This document shows positions 36,235 to 45,672 of a DNA stretch of 64,000 nt, one piece after another. The notes beneath the pieces are model-generated. The model saw only the letters and a list, made by a program, of their open reading frames with translations. It made no database searches and was not told the DNA's origin. How positions within the stretch are numbered: position 1 is the first letter of the stretch; every line of letters starts with the position of its first letter. Origin of the DNA: Actinopolymorpha pittospori (GTDB lineage: Bacteria > Actinomycetota > Actinomycetes > Propionibacteriales > Actinopolymorphaceae); NCBI RefSeq assembly GCF_014873875.1, contig NZ_JADBEM010000001.1, positions 5,022,001-5,086,000 on the forward strand, written 5' to 3'. The position numbers and the translations under genes were made by a program.

Positions 36235-36304
36235 CGGCCGGCGCGGGACCGACTGACCACGCCGGCACACGGCAAAGAGGGCGCTACGACCAAGAGTTGG
36301 AGAC

Positions 36305-38470
36305 ATGACGTACGCAGACAGGCAGTGGCACGACAAGCCGCTTCGAGTAGTGCAGACCGTCCTTCGGGAAATCGACATCGAGGGCTACGACCCACAGGCG
36401 GTCGTCGACTACGTCAAGCGGCTCCACGGCAACGTACTGATCGTCAACGGGGGCGGCTTGTGGGCCTTCTATCCCAGCGATGTGCCGGGCCACCACAGGG
36501 TCGCCGGCATGTCCGGCGACATCCTGCGTGAGCTGCGCGACCTGACCGCGAAGGACGGGATTCGCCTGCTCGCCCGTGTTGACTTCCGCGGCGGACACCG
36601 TGACATGTTCGAGGCGCATCCGGACTGGTTCAGCTACGACGGACAGGGCCAACCGCTGTTCATCAGTGGGCTCCACGCGGCCACGCCGTGCAGCCCGTTC
36701 CGTAACGAGGGCTACGGGTTCAAGATCGTCCGGGAGATCCTCCAACGCTACGCCGTCGACGGGATCTGGGAGAACGCCCCTTCGTTCGGCCCGCTGGCCT
36801 ACGGCCCGGACGTCGAACGGCGCTTCAGGCAGGACACGGGTCTCGAACTGCCCCGCGACGAGTCGTGGGACGATCCTGCCTATCGGGCTTGGCGGGAGTG
36901 GCGTCACACGTGTGTTCAGCGGCATTCGGAAGACTTCCGCCGCCTGATCAAGAGCTTCGGTGACGACAAGGCGTACGTCGCCGAGGGACCGTCAGGGCTG
37001 GACGCGGGCTGGCTCGACCGGTCAGCCCTGGATCTGCAACGGCTCGGTCCGTTGTGGGACATCGTTGCCGCCCCCACGTTCGACCTGATCAAGGGGTCCT
37101 ACGGCTCGGGGCTCCTGCCGGCTCCGGTGTGGCGGTGCGAGGAGGCGACGAAGTATCTGCGCGCCGCGGCCCCCGGCAAGCCCGCGACAATCCTCTTCGG
37201 TCCGTTCGACAACTCCTCCCGCTACACCTCCGTCGTCACTGCCGAACTCCGCCTCTGGCTCGCGGGAGCACTGGCGAACGGCGGTGGATTCTGGGACTGC
37301 ACCTTCGTCGGCACGCATGGCAAGGACTTTCTCGACCAGCGCGGCCAGGAAGACATCGGCGAGTTCTTCCAACTGCTCGAACGCAAGGAGGACGTGTTCG
37401 ACGAGGTCGAGTCCGTCGCCGACGTGGCCGTTGTGCACTCCAGGCTGGTGCAGGAGCGCTTCGGGTCGAATGACCCGCACAAGGATGGCTACATCCAACA
37501 CGTACGCGGTGTCGAGCTCGCACTGCTCGACAACCACGTCCCGTACGACCTGGTCCTGGACACGAGAATCGACGCGCAGACGCTCAGCAGGTACCGCGTC
37601 GTAGTCCTGCCCAATGCAGCGGTGCTCTCACCGGAGCAGGAGTCCACGATCCGCGAATACGTCCGCTCTGGCGGCGGCCTCGTGGCGACCTACGAGACCT
37701 CCCTGTACGACGCGGACCTCCAGCGCCGGGACGACTACGGCCTGAGCGACGTGTTCGGTGCCCACAACCTCGGGGTGCGACGCGGGCCCCTTGTCTACGG
37801 CTACTCCTGGATCGCCGAACGGACCTCACTGACCGAAGGGCTGGACGACACCCAGATCTGCACGAACAACGGGTACATCTGGCTCACCTCGGCGCAACCC
37901 GGCTCGGTTCCGGTCACGCTGATTCCGGAGATCGTCCCGCAGCCGCCCGAACGCGGTTGGGGTCCGGCCGTGACCAAGCGCGGCGAGCCGACGGGATTCG
38001 AACCGATGCGGTCGTCCCTGCCCGTCGTCGTCACCCAGCAGTTCGGCACCGGTCGGTCGGTCTTCTTCCCCGGGCAGACGGACAAGCTCGCCGCTTCGGA
38101 CGGTCACCCCGACTACGGGCTGCTCCTCCACAACGCCATCCGCTGGGCGGCCGGCGACACGGCCCCGTTGGTGGCGACCGATGCGCCGGCGGCCGTGCAC
38201 GTGACCCTGATGCGGCACCGCGACGGGCGGCTCATTGTCCACCTGCTCAACTACTGCGGCGGATACCGCCGACCCATCACCGAGATCCAACCGGTCACCA
38301 ACGTGACGATCGACCTGCGCTGCCCAGTGGCACCAGAGTCGGCTCGGCTGCTCCGCGGCGACCGTGAGCTCGAAGTCAAGCATGCGAACGGTCGTGCGAC
38401 GTTCACCGTGCCCGTTGTCAACGACTACGAAGCCGTCGTGCTAGGGCCCATCGGACCGGAGGACGAGTGA
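36305..38470 (+). CDS. Glycoside-hydrolase-like protein with beta-galactosidase trimerisation domain
   Basis: 721 residues. An N-terminal TIM-barrel (about 1-340; VDYVKRLHGNVLIVNGGG, GIRLLARVDFRGGHRDMFEAHPDWF, YAVDGIWENAP) resembles hypothetical glycosyl hydrolase GHL6. The middle domain (about 390-600; VVLPNAAVLSPEQESTIREYV, GGGLVATYETSLYD) matches GH42-type trimerisation domains. A beta-rich end follows. No signal peptide, so cytoplasmic. A probable oligosaccharide hydrolase; catalytic residues are not certain. The stop overlaps the next start (GTGA). Confidence 0.75.
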   Translation: MTYADRQWHDKPLRVVQTVLREIDIEGYDPQAVVDYVKRLHGNVLIVNGGGLWAFYPSDVPGHHRVAGMSGDILRELRDLTAKDGIRLLARVDFRGGHRDMFEAHPDWFSYDGQGQPLFISGLHAATPCSPFRNEGYGFKIVREILQRYAVDGIWENAPSFGPLAYGPDVERRFRQDTGLELPRDESWDDPAYRAWREWRHTCVQRHSEDFRRLIKSFGDDKAYVAEGPSGLDAGWLDRSALDLQRLGPLWDIVAAPTFDLIKGSYGSGLLPAPVWRCEEATKYLRAAAPGKPATILFGPFDNSSRYTSVVTAELRLWLAGALANGGGFWDCTFVGTHGKDFLDQRGQEDIGEFFQLLERKEDVFDEVESVADVAVVHSRLVQERFGSNDPHKDGYIQHVRGVELALLDNHVPYDLVLDTRIDAQTLSRYRVVVLPNAAVLSPEQESTIREYVRSGGGLVATYETSLYDADLQRRDDYGLSDVFGAHNLGVRRGPLVYGYSWIAERTSLTEGLDDTQICTNNGYIWLTSAQPGSVPVTLIPEIVPQPPERGWGPAVTKRGEPTGFEPMRSSLPVVVTQQFGTGRSVFFPGQTDKLAASDGHPDYGLLLHNAIRWAAGDTAPLVATDAPAAVHVTLMRHRDGRLIVHLLNYCGGYRRPITEIQPVTNVTIDLRCPVAPESARLLRGDRELEVKHANGRATFTVPVVNDYEAVVLGPIGPEDE

Positions 38471-39630
38471 AGATCACCGATGTACGAGTGCTGCATGTCC
38501 GCGGACCGGCCTACGATCGCCCCGCCATGTTCCGGCAGAGCAGAACGCTGCACCACTATGACGAGTACGCCCCGGCATCGGAGTGGCAGAGCGGCGGAGC
38601 TTCGCCGCAGGTGTCGGCGTACTACCTGCGAATCGAGGCGGGCGATCAGTTCGGTCTGTATGGTCCGGTGGACCGTCCCGCCGCCGACCTGGTGCTCTCC
38701 GACCTACGAGAGTTCCTGATCGGCAAGGATCCGCGTCAGTTCTCGATTTTGTGGGACCAGCTCTATCGCATCGACCGACACGCTCGGTCGAGCCACCCGA
38801 TGATGGCGATCAGCGCCGTCGACAACGCCGTGTGGGATCTGCTCGGGCGCCACTACGACGCACCGGTGTGCCAACTGCTCGGCGGACCGCGCTCACCCGA
38901 GATCGACGCCTACGCAAGCACGCTTGGAACCTCGCTGGCCGCCGATGACGTGGAGGAGACCAGCCAGCGCCTGCTCAAGGAGGGTTTCAGACACCAGAAG
39001 TGGTTCTTCGGGTACGGTCCACGCGATGGCGCGGAGGGCCTTGGCGCCAACGTCGACCTCGCCCGCCGCCTGCGCGTCGCGGTCGGAGACGATGTCGAGC
39101 TGTCCTTCGACGCGTTCATGAGCTGGACCGTGCCGTACGCAAGGGAATGGCTGCGCCGCGCCGCTCCCTATCGCCCGTACTGGCTCGAGGAGCCCTTGCC
39201 CGCCGACCAGCTGGAGGCGCTGGCGGCGCTGCGCGGCGAGACCGAGGTTCCGCTCACGGCCGGCGAACACCTCTACGGCCGGTGGGAGGCCTACCGTTAC
39301 CTCGAAGCCGGCGCTATCGACGTGGTCCAGTCGGACCCGGAGTGGTGCGGTGGCGTGACCGAGCTGGTCCAGATCTGCACGGTCGCCTCACTTCGTGGAG
39401 TCCCGGTCATCCCACACGGACACGGAATTCGCGCCGCCCTTCACGTCGTCGCGAGCAGGCCGCCGAGTGTGTGCCCGAAGATCGAGTACCTCGTCAACCG
39501 CGTGTACCAGAAGCTGCACTTCGAGAAGGACTTCCCCACTCCGGTCGGCGGGCGAGTCGCGGTCGGGACGGCACCTGGCTTCGGGATCGAACTCGACGAC
39601 TCGAAGATCGAGACCATCGCCACGCTCTGA
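38467..39630 (+). CDS. Enolase-superfamily dehydratase (rhamnonate-dehydratase-like)
   Basis: 387 residues from the GTG at 38467, four bases overlapping the previous stop. Mandelate racemase/muconate lactonising fold: N-terminal cap, then KWFFGYGPRDG (about 178), metal ligands in SFDAFMSW (about 215), WLEEPLP (about 241) and TAGEHLYG (about 267), and a late HGHG (about 318). KWFF resembles L-rhamnonate dehydratases. It probably dehydrates an acid sugar to a 2-keto-3-deoxy acid; the exact substrate is uncertain. Confidence 0.8.
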   Translation: MKITDVRVLHVRGPAYDRPAMFRQSRTLHHYDEYAPASEWQSGGASPQVSAYYLRIEAGDQFGLYGPVDRPAADLVLSDLREFLIGKDPRQFSILWDQLYRIDRHARSSHPMMAISAVDNAVWDLLGRHYDAPVCQLLGGPRSPEIDAYASTLGTSLAADDVEETSQRLLKEGFRHQKWFFGYGPRDGAEGLGANVDLARRLRVAVGDDVELSFDAFMSWTVPYAREWLRRAAPYRPYWLEEPLPADQLEALAALRGETEVPLTAGEHLYGRWEAYRYLEAGAIDVVQSDPEWCGGVTELVQICTVASLRGVPVIPHGHGIRAALHVVASRPPSVCPKIEYLVNRVYQKLHFEKDFPTPVGGRVAVGTAPGFGIELDDSKIETIATL

Positions 39631-39634
39631 CGCC

Positions 39635-39745
39635 CTTTTCGGTCCGCTCATCTTCATCAACTCGACCGAGCTGCAGACGCTGCCGCTGGCTCTGGCGTTG
39701 TTCCGAGGTGAGTCGTTCACCCAGGTGAACCTCCTGATGGCGGGC
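39635..39745 (+). pseudogene. Sugar ABC permease (MalG type), C-terminal remnant
   Basis: Starting five bases after the dehydratase stop, the frame reads FGPLIFINSTELQTLPLALALF, then QVNLLMAG. This is the conserved stretch following the EAA loop in MalG-like permeases. The final helix is replaced by unrelated sequence. A transporter gene therefore once adjoined this operon and was removed by rearrangement. Confidence 0.6.
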
Positions 39746-39825
39746 TGGTTGATTCACGCGGAACCCGCGGTACAAGCGGCTTGGATCGCTGGCGTGGTGG
39801 CGCTCTGCGTCGCGATCGTGGTGTA

Positions 39826-39960
39826 TTCGGCGCGACTTTGCGCCAGAGCATGGGTCGAGTCGGATCGTGCTACGACAACGCTGCCGCCGAGAGCTTCTTC
39901 GCGATCTTGAAAGCAGAGATCGGGACCGAGGTCTGGCTCAGCAAACAGGCCGCCCGGTCG
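39826..39960 (+). pseudogene. IS3-family OrfB, internal fragment
   Basis: ATLRQSMGRVGSCYDNAAAESFFAILKAEIGTEVW is the conserved final part of an IS3 integrase core (glutamate in AESFF). About 45 codons only; no termini were recognised. It marks the rearrangement that removed the permease gene. Confidence 0.75.
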
Positions 39961-40010
39961 GCCTCCCACGGGTTCGTTCGTGGGACGCCGACCCTGGCCA
40001 CGCGTCCCTT

Positions 40011-41459
40011 CTACTCCCAGTACAGCCCTTCACTCCGTGAGGACTCGGGGAACGGGCGTTTGGTCACTCGGGTCACCTCGACCCCATCGAGGCTGCCGCG
40101 GACAATGATCGGGTTTCGACGCAGGGTGACTTCCATCTCGTCGTGCAGGATGGGGGCGTCTTGGTCCGAGTACCATTCGCGGCGTCCCCACCTTCGCGGT
40201 ATCGCAGGGCGCCCCAACTCCTCTACTGTGAGTTTTCCGTTGCCTTTTCCGTGGGTGTCGCGAAGAACGACGGACCAGTCGTCGTCCAGATGCGCGCTCC
40301 AGAGCGCGATTGCGTCGTGGGACCCTTGCGACGAGAAGAACAGTGCCCATGCGTCGGCGTCCGGAGTTGGGATGCGACGCCGGAAGCGTGCTCCACGCAG
40401 GAACGCGGCGGCCGCTGCGTAGGAGTAGTAGGACGGTTTCGGTGTCTCGTCCGCGCGGATGAGACCGAAGTTGTCCTCTGGCTCAGTTGCGCCCCACCCG
40501 TCGTCTTGGAGGTCATACCACCACAGGCCCTTGAGATAGGGCAACGTCGCCGCGAGTAGATACATCCTGGCGCAATGTGCGCCCGCCCGGTTCGTCGCGA
40601 TTCCGCGTTCGTCGATCTGTGTTGGCCATCCCATCTCAGTGACGTAGACGGGAAAGTCACGGCCACCGTTGTGGTCTCGGAGCTTGGATTGGAGCCAGTC
40701 CATGCGGGTGAGCCAGGCCTCCGGTCTGCGGGCTTGGAGCTCCTCGCCCCAGTTGTAGGGGTGCGCGGAGACCACGTCGCAGTGCTGCAGAAGGCCGCCG
40801 GCGAGCGTGCCGTCGAGAAAGCCGTTGTACATCGCCGCATTGGTCATGGCACCAGCGACGACGGTGATGTTCGGGTCGACCTCCTTCAGCGCCACAGAGA
40901 CGGTGCGGACAAGGCGCATGTAGTCGGCCGGATCGCCTGGACCGGTGACTCCTCCGATGGGGATGTCCCACTCGTTCCAGATCTCGAACTTGTTGACGAC
41001 GCCCCTGAAGTGCTTGGCCATGAAGGTCGCGTACCGCGTGAAGGCGGCCATCGCGGCTTCGGACGTTGGACGCTCACCCTGGTCGTAGAACCTGTTCCCA
41101 TAGTCGAGGATGATGAGAACGTCCAAGCCGGACGCGACCGCGGACCGGACGTACTCATCCTGCGCGGGAGGGACGGAAAGTACGCTGGGTTGGGTCTCGA
41201 CCTGTCCCCAGGAGATCTCATCGCGTATGGTGGTGGCCCCCGCTTGCCGCAGGATGTCTGTGAGCGAATCAGGGTTGCCTTTTCCCTGGCCGATGAAATG
41301 CGTTCCCGCACCCATGAGGAGCAGATCTCCACTGTGCCGGACAGCATCTACGGATCTTGTCGGGGTAGCGTGTGTTTGGGTGCGGGAACTTATGGAACTA
41401 ACCCCCAGTGCACCTCCGAGACCGCCAAGTAAACGCCGTCTGCTGAGTAGGTCACGCAT
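40011..41459 (-). CDS. Secreted glycoside hydrolase, GH39/GH5-like (clan A)
   Basis: 482 residues from the ATG at 41459 with AAAGGGG upstream. The N-terminus SRRRLLGGLGGALGVSS looks like a Tat or Sec signal. The (beta/alpha)8 barrel has KFEIWNEWDIP (acid/base E in NEW, about 168), VVSAHPYNWG, and VYVTEMGWPTQ (nucleophile E in TEMGW, about 285). These match clan GH-A. A beta-sandwich C-terminus follows. Probably cleaves plant or microbial polysaccharide outside the cell. Confidence 0.8.
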   Translation of the reverse strand: MRDLLSRRRLLGGLGGALGVSSISSRTQTHATPTRSVDAVRHSGDLLLMGAGTHFIGQGKGNPDSLTDILRQAGATTIRDEISWGQVETQPSVLSVPPAQDEYVRSAVASGLDVLIILDYGNRFYDQGERPTSEAAMAAFTRYATFMAKHFRGVVNKFEIWNEWDIPIGGVTGPGDPADYMRLVRTVSVALKEVDPNITVVAGAMTNAAMYNGFLDGTLAGGLLQHCDVVSAHPYNWGEELQARRPEAWLTRMDWLQSKLRDHNGGRDFPVYVTEMGWPTQIDERGIATNRAGAHCARMYLLAATLPYLKGLWWYDLQDDGWGATEPEDNFGLIRADETPKPSYYSYAAAAAFLRGARFRRRIPTPDADAWALFFSSQGSHDAIALWSAHLDDDWSVVLRDTHGKGNGKLTVEELGRPAIPRRWGRREWYSDQDAPILHDEMEVTLRRNPIIVRGSLDGVEVTRVTKRPFPESSRSEGLYWE

Positions 41460-41718
41460 CACCACTTGCCCCTTTCGAGAGCATGGGGTCCAGACAGTTG
41501 GAGAGCAGAGGCTCGATTAGAGCCGAGGTCTGAGCACTTCGGTTGATGGGCAGACGACCTCGACCGCTCTGAATCGCAGTCGTGACATGTAGTGCGCGAA
41601 ATGCGAGAAACGTCAGCAAGCTAATGCGGCCCCGATATGGTGTCAAGGCTGACTCGACCTTATTGGCCCCGCCTGTGCTCGGGTGGCCGGCGCTGGCCGC
41701 CCCAGCCGCCGGTGTCGC

Positions 41719-42846
41719 CTATGCGGCCGTGAGCATCCCTGCGGCGCGTTCGGCGAGGGCGTAGACGGTGGCGTTGGTGTTTGCGGAGACGATGGACGGC
41801 ATGACCGAGGCGTCGGCGACGCGGAGTCCGCTGATGCCGCGCACGTGAAGGTCAGTGTCGACGACGGCATGCTTGTCGCTACCGATCCGGCAGGTTCCGA
41901 CTGGATGCATGTACGACGCGAGGGTCCCGCGTACGTAGGCCCGCAGCCCGCTGTCGTCCTCGACGCCGGGGCCTGGCTGTATCTCGCCGTCGCGCCATCC
42001 GGCGACCGCGTCCGCCTCGTGTATCCCTCGGGAAGATCGTCCGAGGGCGCGCGAAGCTCGTGGCGTCGACGAAGATCAGCTGGAGGTCCGGGCCATCCAG
42101 GCCCGGCCGGCTGCGTAACAGGCCAAGCGCCTCTCCATGGTTGTACGTTCCTGGCGGAATGGCCGTGCCGCCTGGTAGGCGAGGTTGGCGACAGGGTGGT
42201 CCTGCAAGTTCGACCCGACGCCGGGAAGGTCCGCGGCGACCTCGATCCCCAACTCGTGCAGCTGGGACGGTGGACCGATGCCCGAGAGCATCAGTACCTG
42301 CGGTGAGCCGATGCTGCCCGCGGTCAACACCACCTCTGCTGAACAGCCGACAGAGGTTAGGGACCCTCCGACGCTGTACTCGACCCCGGTGCGGCGTCCG
42401 CGCGTGATGAGGACGCGGTGGACGAGTGCGTCGGTCACGACGTCCAGTTTGGAGCGGGCGAGCGCCGGAGTGAGATAGGCGTCGGCGGCACTCTGCCTCC
42501 GTCCATCGATGATGTTCAGGTCGGTCCAGCCGAATCCCTCCTCGTCGCCGCCGCTGATGTCGGTGGCGCGACGGTGCCCGACCTCCGTCGCGGCCTGGAG
42601 GAGCGCGGTCGGAACGGGATGAGGAGGACTCGCGGGCGCCACGGTCAGCGGGCCATCGACACCTCGCAGGTCGGAGACTCGCCCGACGGCGTTCTCGCTG
42701 CGCCTGAAGAAGGGGAGGAGGTCCGCGAAGCCCCAACCCGTCGCGCCGGCGGCCACCCAGGCGTCGTAGCTGGACCGGTGCCCCCGGACGAACACCATGC
42801 CGTTGATGGCGGATCCTCCGCACGCGGGGCGTTCTACACGCGCCAC
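41719..42846 (-). pseudogene. GMC-family FAD oxidoreductase, broken
   Basis: The upper part reads CGGSAINGMVFVRGHRSSYDAW, VVLTAGSIGSPQVLMLSGIGP (GMC signature 2) and LPGVGSNLQDHP. A frameshift near 42080 leads to the C-terminus MHPVGTCRIGSDKHAVVDTD ... PSIVSANTNATVYALAERAA. The N-terminal FAD-binding GxGxxG is absent, and FDPSVTAYFAPP before the break runs into a stop. GMC enzymes oxidise alcohols; this copy is inactive. Confidence 0.8.
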
Positions 42847-42872
42847 GGGGGCGCGAAGTAGGCAGTCACCGA

Positions 42873-42980
42873 AGGGTCAAAGCGGAGTCCCTGATCGAAT
42901 ACCAGAAGCGCGACGACGAGCGGCGCCGCGCGGCGGTGGACGAGCTCTCCGCTCTATCACAGGAGCTAGGGTGTAACCCA
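42873..42980 (+). pseudogene. Antitoxin-like C-terminal remnant
   Basis: About 33 codons, AESLIEYQKRDDERRRAAVDELSALSQELG, in the same frame as the PIN gene. It resembles the C-terminal tail of antitoxins that precede VapC-like PIN genes in actinobacteria. The 5' part is replaced by the broken GMC gene. Inference from composition and position. Confidence 0.4.
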
Positions 42981-43628
42981 GTGTCATTCGTTGTGGTCTA
43001 CGACGCATGAGTGCTCTACGGCAACAACGTTCGGGATCTGCTGATCCGCCTCGGCAGGGCGCGGCTCTTCCAGGCCAAGTGGACCAACCAGATCCTCGAT
43101 GAGACGTTCGCGGCCATACGAACACAACGACCAGACATCGACCCGGCAAAGCTCGACGAAGTGCGGTCCCGGATGATCAGAGGCATCCGGGACTGCCTCG
43201 TCCTTGGCTACGAAGACCTCATCGAGTCGGTGAAGGGGATCCCCGACCCGGACGATCGCCACGTCGTCGCTGCCGCGATCAAGTCCCACGCGCATGTGAT
43301 CGTCACCTACAACCTGAAGGACTTCCCGGACGCCGCCCACAAGAAGTTCGGCATGGAGGCTGTCCATCCCGACGACTTCGTGCTCAGCCAGATCGACCTT
43401 GATGAGGACGCCGTCCTGGACGTGCTGCAGCAGCTCTCTGAGAACTGGAGGGGCAACCCTTCGATCCCTCAGGTCCTTGAGCAGCTGGAGACGGAGTTCC
43501 CCAAGACTGTCGCAGCGCTGCGGGGGCGCGACGACAGGCAGGTGCGGAGGCTGGCCGGGGCCCTCAAGGCCCGCGCCAAGTCCGGGTACGAGGGGTTCCG
43601 GGGGACCCGGGAACATCGGGGGTCATAG
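42981..43628 (+). pseudogene. PIN-domain (VapC-like) toxin with in-frame TGA
   Basis: The GTG at 42981 gives M-S-F-V-V-V-Y-D-A, then TGA (43008-43010) where related proteins have Asn (DANVLY), then VLYGNNVRDLLIRLGR. Later motifs are intact: LDEVRSRM, IPDPDDRHVVAAAIKSHAHVIVTYNLKDFP. The first catalytic Asp precedes the stop. Restart at GTG 43011 would lose it. VapC proteins are RNases; this one is probably inactivated, along with its antitoxin. Confidence 0.7.
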
Positions 43629-44294
43629 CGCCCAGGCGTTCTCGTCGTACTCCTGTGGCTTGGGCTGTGGTTCCTGCCCTGCGCACAGCTGACGGCCACG
43701 GTTGGCGGCCTGCTCTGCTGAGTCCGTCCACTCGGCCGGCAGGCCGAGCCATTCACGGAGCCCCTGCCCGTGGTAGGCGAGCATCCGGTAGGACAATATG
43801 CCGTCCCCGATCCGCTCCAGCACCATGTCGACCGCGTCGTCGACGCGCGCCGTGGGCACCACCTCGAGCAGGCCGGCGTCGATCCCGGCGTAGAGCACGT
43901 CAGCGATCCGGGAGCGGGTGACCATGCGCGGGCTGGCGTAGTGCCGGGCCCGGTACAGCCGATCTTGGATGTCCTCGAACGTGTCGCCGGCGGAGACGGC
44001 TAGGACGGTGTCTTGCCCGTCGACGCGCTCACCGCGCCGGATGCGGTGCGGGCCCTCCAGTATGGGGGAGAGGAGCTTGTCATCGAGCGGGCCGCGCCAG
44101 GTGCCATCGGCGGAGAAGATGCCGTCGCGGTTGGCAGCATGGATCGCTTCCACGGCCTTCGTCCAGGTCGTGACGGCGGGCGCCCACGGGCACCTCGAAG
44201 CCGTCGGCCTCCATCTTGTACCGCTTCTGTCCCCCACAGGAACATGATGCCTCGAACACGCGTTCGAGTAAACCGGGGGCCTAGTCGGCCGCAC
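43623..44294 (-). CDS. Hypothetical protein, start uncertain
   Basis: 223 codons. The C-terminal about 180 residues look genuine (AIHAANRDGIFSADGTWRGPLDDKLL, DTVLAVSAGDTFEDIQDRLYRARHY, GILSYRMLAYHGQGLREWL). The N-terminal about 40 are Arg/Pro-rich. The other frame there reads KMEADGFEVPVGARRHD, suggesting a frameshift near 44170. It converges on the PIN gene with a 6-base overlap. No family was recognised. Confidence 0.5.
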   Translation of the reverse strand: MRPTRPPVYSNACSRHHVPVGDRSGTRWRPTASRCPWAPAVTTWTKAVEAIHAANRDGIFSADGTWRGPLDDKLLSPILEGPHRIRRGERVDGQDTVLAVSAGDTFEDIQDRLYRARHYASPRMVTRSRIADVLYAGIDAGLLEVVPTARVDDAVDMVLERIGDGILSYRMLAYHGQGLREWLGLPAEWTDSAEQAANRGRQLCAGQEPQPKPQEYDENAWAL

Positions 44295-44595
44295 CTTCCT
44301 GAGGGACCAGCCGCACCCGATCCGGGTCTACCCGGGTCGTGGCGCACAGCCGTTCGAGCGGCATGTTGGCGTGTGCTTCGTCAAGTTTGGATCCGTACGA
44401 GGTAGGTGTCGTCGCCCGCCTGCGGTATTGCCACCAGTGCCGACTCATCATCGGAGTAACCCCAGTACGCGTCGCCGGTCCCCAGCTTGAAGGACCAGAG
44501 GATGACGCTGCCACCCCTTTGGAACGCCGGTCCAGTGATGTACCGATTGGGCATACCCGGACGTCTACCCCACGTCGGTTGACGTCAACCTTCAC
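44281..44595 (-). CDS. Hypothetical basic ORF, weak
   Basis: 104 codons, Arg/Ser-rich start and a more regular end (KLDEAHANMPLERLCATTRVDPDRVRLVPQEG). Only the last about 40 codons have convincing codon bias. It may be the 3' end of a lost gene. Confidence 0.25.
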   Translation of the reverse strand: MKVDVNRRGVDVRVCPIGTSLDRRSKGVAASSSGPSSWGPATRTGVTPMMSRHWWQYRRRATTPTSYGSKLDEAHANMPLERLCATTRVDPDRVRLVPQEGAAD

Positions 44596-44809
44596 CCTGC
44601 CCGACCCGGAAGACCTGCCGTAGCCCTTCTGGCCCGGCCCCAGAAATGCGAGGGGGCCGCATAGGTCATACCCCAGGTGGGTCGGGCCCTACGTCTCGCT
44701 GGCCGCCCCCGGCGACCAACTGGGTGTCAGTCTGTCATGAGGAACAGTCCCACCGGCGCCCAATCCTGATACGGCCGATCGGTCGACAACAGGACAGGAC
44801 GGGTCACGG

Positions 44810-45055
44810 CTACTTCTCTGAGACGAACGTGCCGCGCTGCGGCACGACAAACACGTCCCCCTCGGTGGCGAGTAGGGCGATAGTGCGGCGCACCGTGGAG
44901 CGCGCGACCCCGTACTCCTCGGCGAGGCGCGCCTCAGCTGTGATCGCCCGACCCGGCTGCCAGTCACCTCGGGCGATCCGGGCGCGCAGGATCTCCGCGA
45001 GCTGCCGGTGCGGTGTCAGCGGCGCGCCGTGATCAATGGTCGCGTCAGGGCCCAT
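44810..45055 (-). CDS. GntR-family winged-helix regulator (KorSA-like)
   Basis: 81 residues, the size of the short GntR proteins (KorSA/KorA) that control integrative conjugative elements such as pSAM2. It is only the DNA-binding domain: PLTPHRQLAEILRARIARGDWQPG, ITAEARLAEEYGVARSTVRRTIALLATEGDVFVVPQRGTFVSEK. It probably binds its own promoter in the divergent region toward 45228. No transfer genes remain nearby. Confidence 0.85.
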   Translation of the reverse strand: MGPDATIDHGAPLTPHRQLAEILRARIARGDWQPGRAITAEARLAEEYGVARSTVRRTIALLATEGDVFVVPQRGTFVSEK

Positions 45056-45227
45056 AGCTCGACGCTAAGCGTGTCGGTCAGTTTCGCGAGTTTGGGCTAC
45101 GAAGCGACTCCAATCGATACCAGGCGCAACGTAGCGCTACAGTTCATAGCCATGCGGCGCGGCGGCCGGAGGTCGCCCCCTCCGAGAGGTGGGCCGCCGC
45201 GCCCTCGCGCACACATGGGAGACGGAC

Positions 45228-45494
45228 ATGAGCGCCAACACGGCATGGATCTGGACTGACCTCGCCGACAGGTACACACCCCACGAGCTGACTATCCTCG
45301 AGCGGGTGCTCAGGCGCCCCTGCCCGACCTGCGAAGCGCCGGTGGGCTGCTGGTGCCGGACCAAGAGCGGCAAAGAGATCCGCGACATGGACGAGCAGCA
45401 CCCCGAGCGTCGAATCCTCGCCCCCGCGACTGCCCCCGCGGACCGTGAGCCGCTGGGCACCCATGACGTCCCTGTCGACGACGGCAGGGCGTAG
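45228..45494 (+). CDS. Small zinc-ribbon protein of integrative-element type
   Basis: 88 residues from the ATG at 45228. Helical start (TAWIWTDLADRYTPHELTILERVL), then RRPCPTCEAPVGCWCRTKSG, with CxxC...CxC typical of small zinc fingers near conjugative-plasmid regulators. Divergent from the GntR gene and 21 bp upstream of the peptide gene at 45516, so probably one transcript with it. Confidence 0.65.
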   Translation: MSANTAWIWTDLADRYTPHELTILERVLRRPCPTCEAPVGCWCRTKSGKEIRDMDEQHPERRILAPATAPADREPLGTHDVPVDDGRA

Positions 45495-45515
45495 TAGCAA
45501 GAAAGGTTAGGCATC

Positions 45516-45656
45516 ATGCAGTACACCCCCGGAAACGGAAGCTCCTCCTACGACGGTGGACTTGGCGACGGGAACGACCCGCGCAGCCTCGGCCTCACCG
45601 GCGAGGGTGAGCCGGGCACCCTCCTCGCCGACCGCGAGGACACCGTCCAGCTGTAG
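45516..45656 (+). CDS. 46-residue acidic Gly/Ser peptide
   Basis: The ATG at 45516 has AAAGGTTAGGC upstream and the gene stops at a TAG at 45654-45656. Sequence MQYTPGNGSSSYDGG... ending DREDTVQL: Gly/Ser/Asp-rich first half, acidic tail, no cysteine, no signal. It is followed 17 bp later by a strong hairpin, so it is a defined short transcription unit end. Function unknown; a structural or modified-peptide precursor role is only speculation. Confidence 0.6.
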   Translation: MQYTPGNGSSSYDGGLGDGNDPRSLGLTGEGEPGTLLADREDTVQL

Positions 45657-45672
45657 CCCCCGGGCACACGTT

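Noticed and set aside
37990..38015. GGGATTCGAACC, a tRNA T-arm-like string
   Set aside because: It lies in frame in the glycoside-hydrolase-like gene (PTGFEPM), and the neighbouring bases do not form a T-stem or acceptor.
43008..43010. In-frame TGA of the PIN gene as selenocysteine or programmed readthrough
   Set aside because: No SECIS-like hairpin or selenoprotein genes seen, and the expected residue is Asn; a nonsense mutation is simpler.
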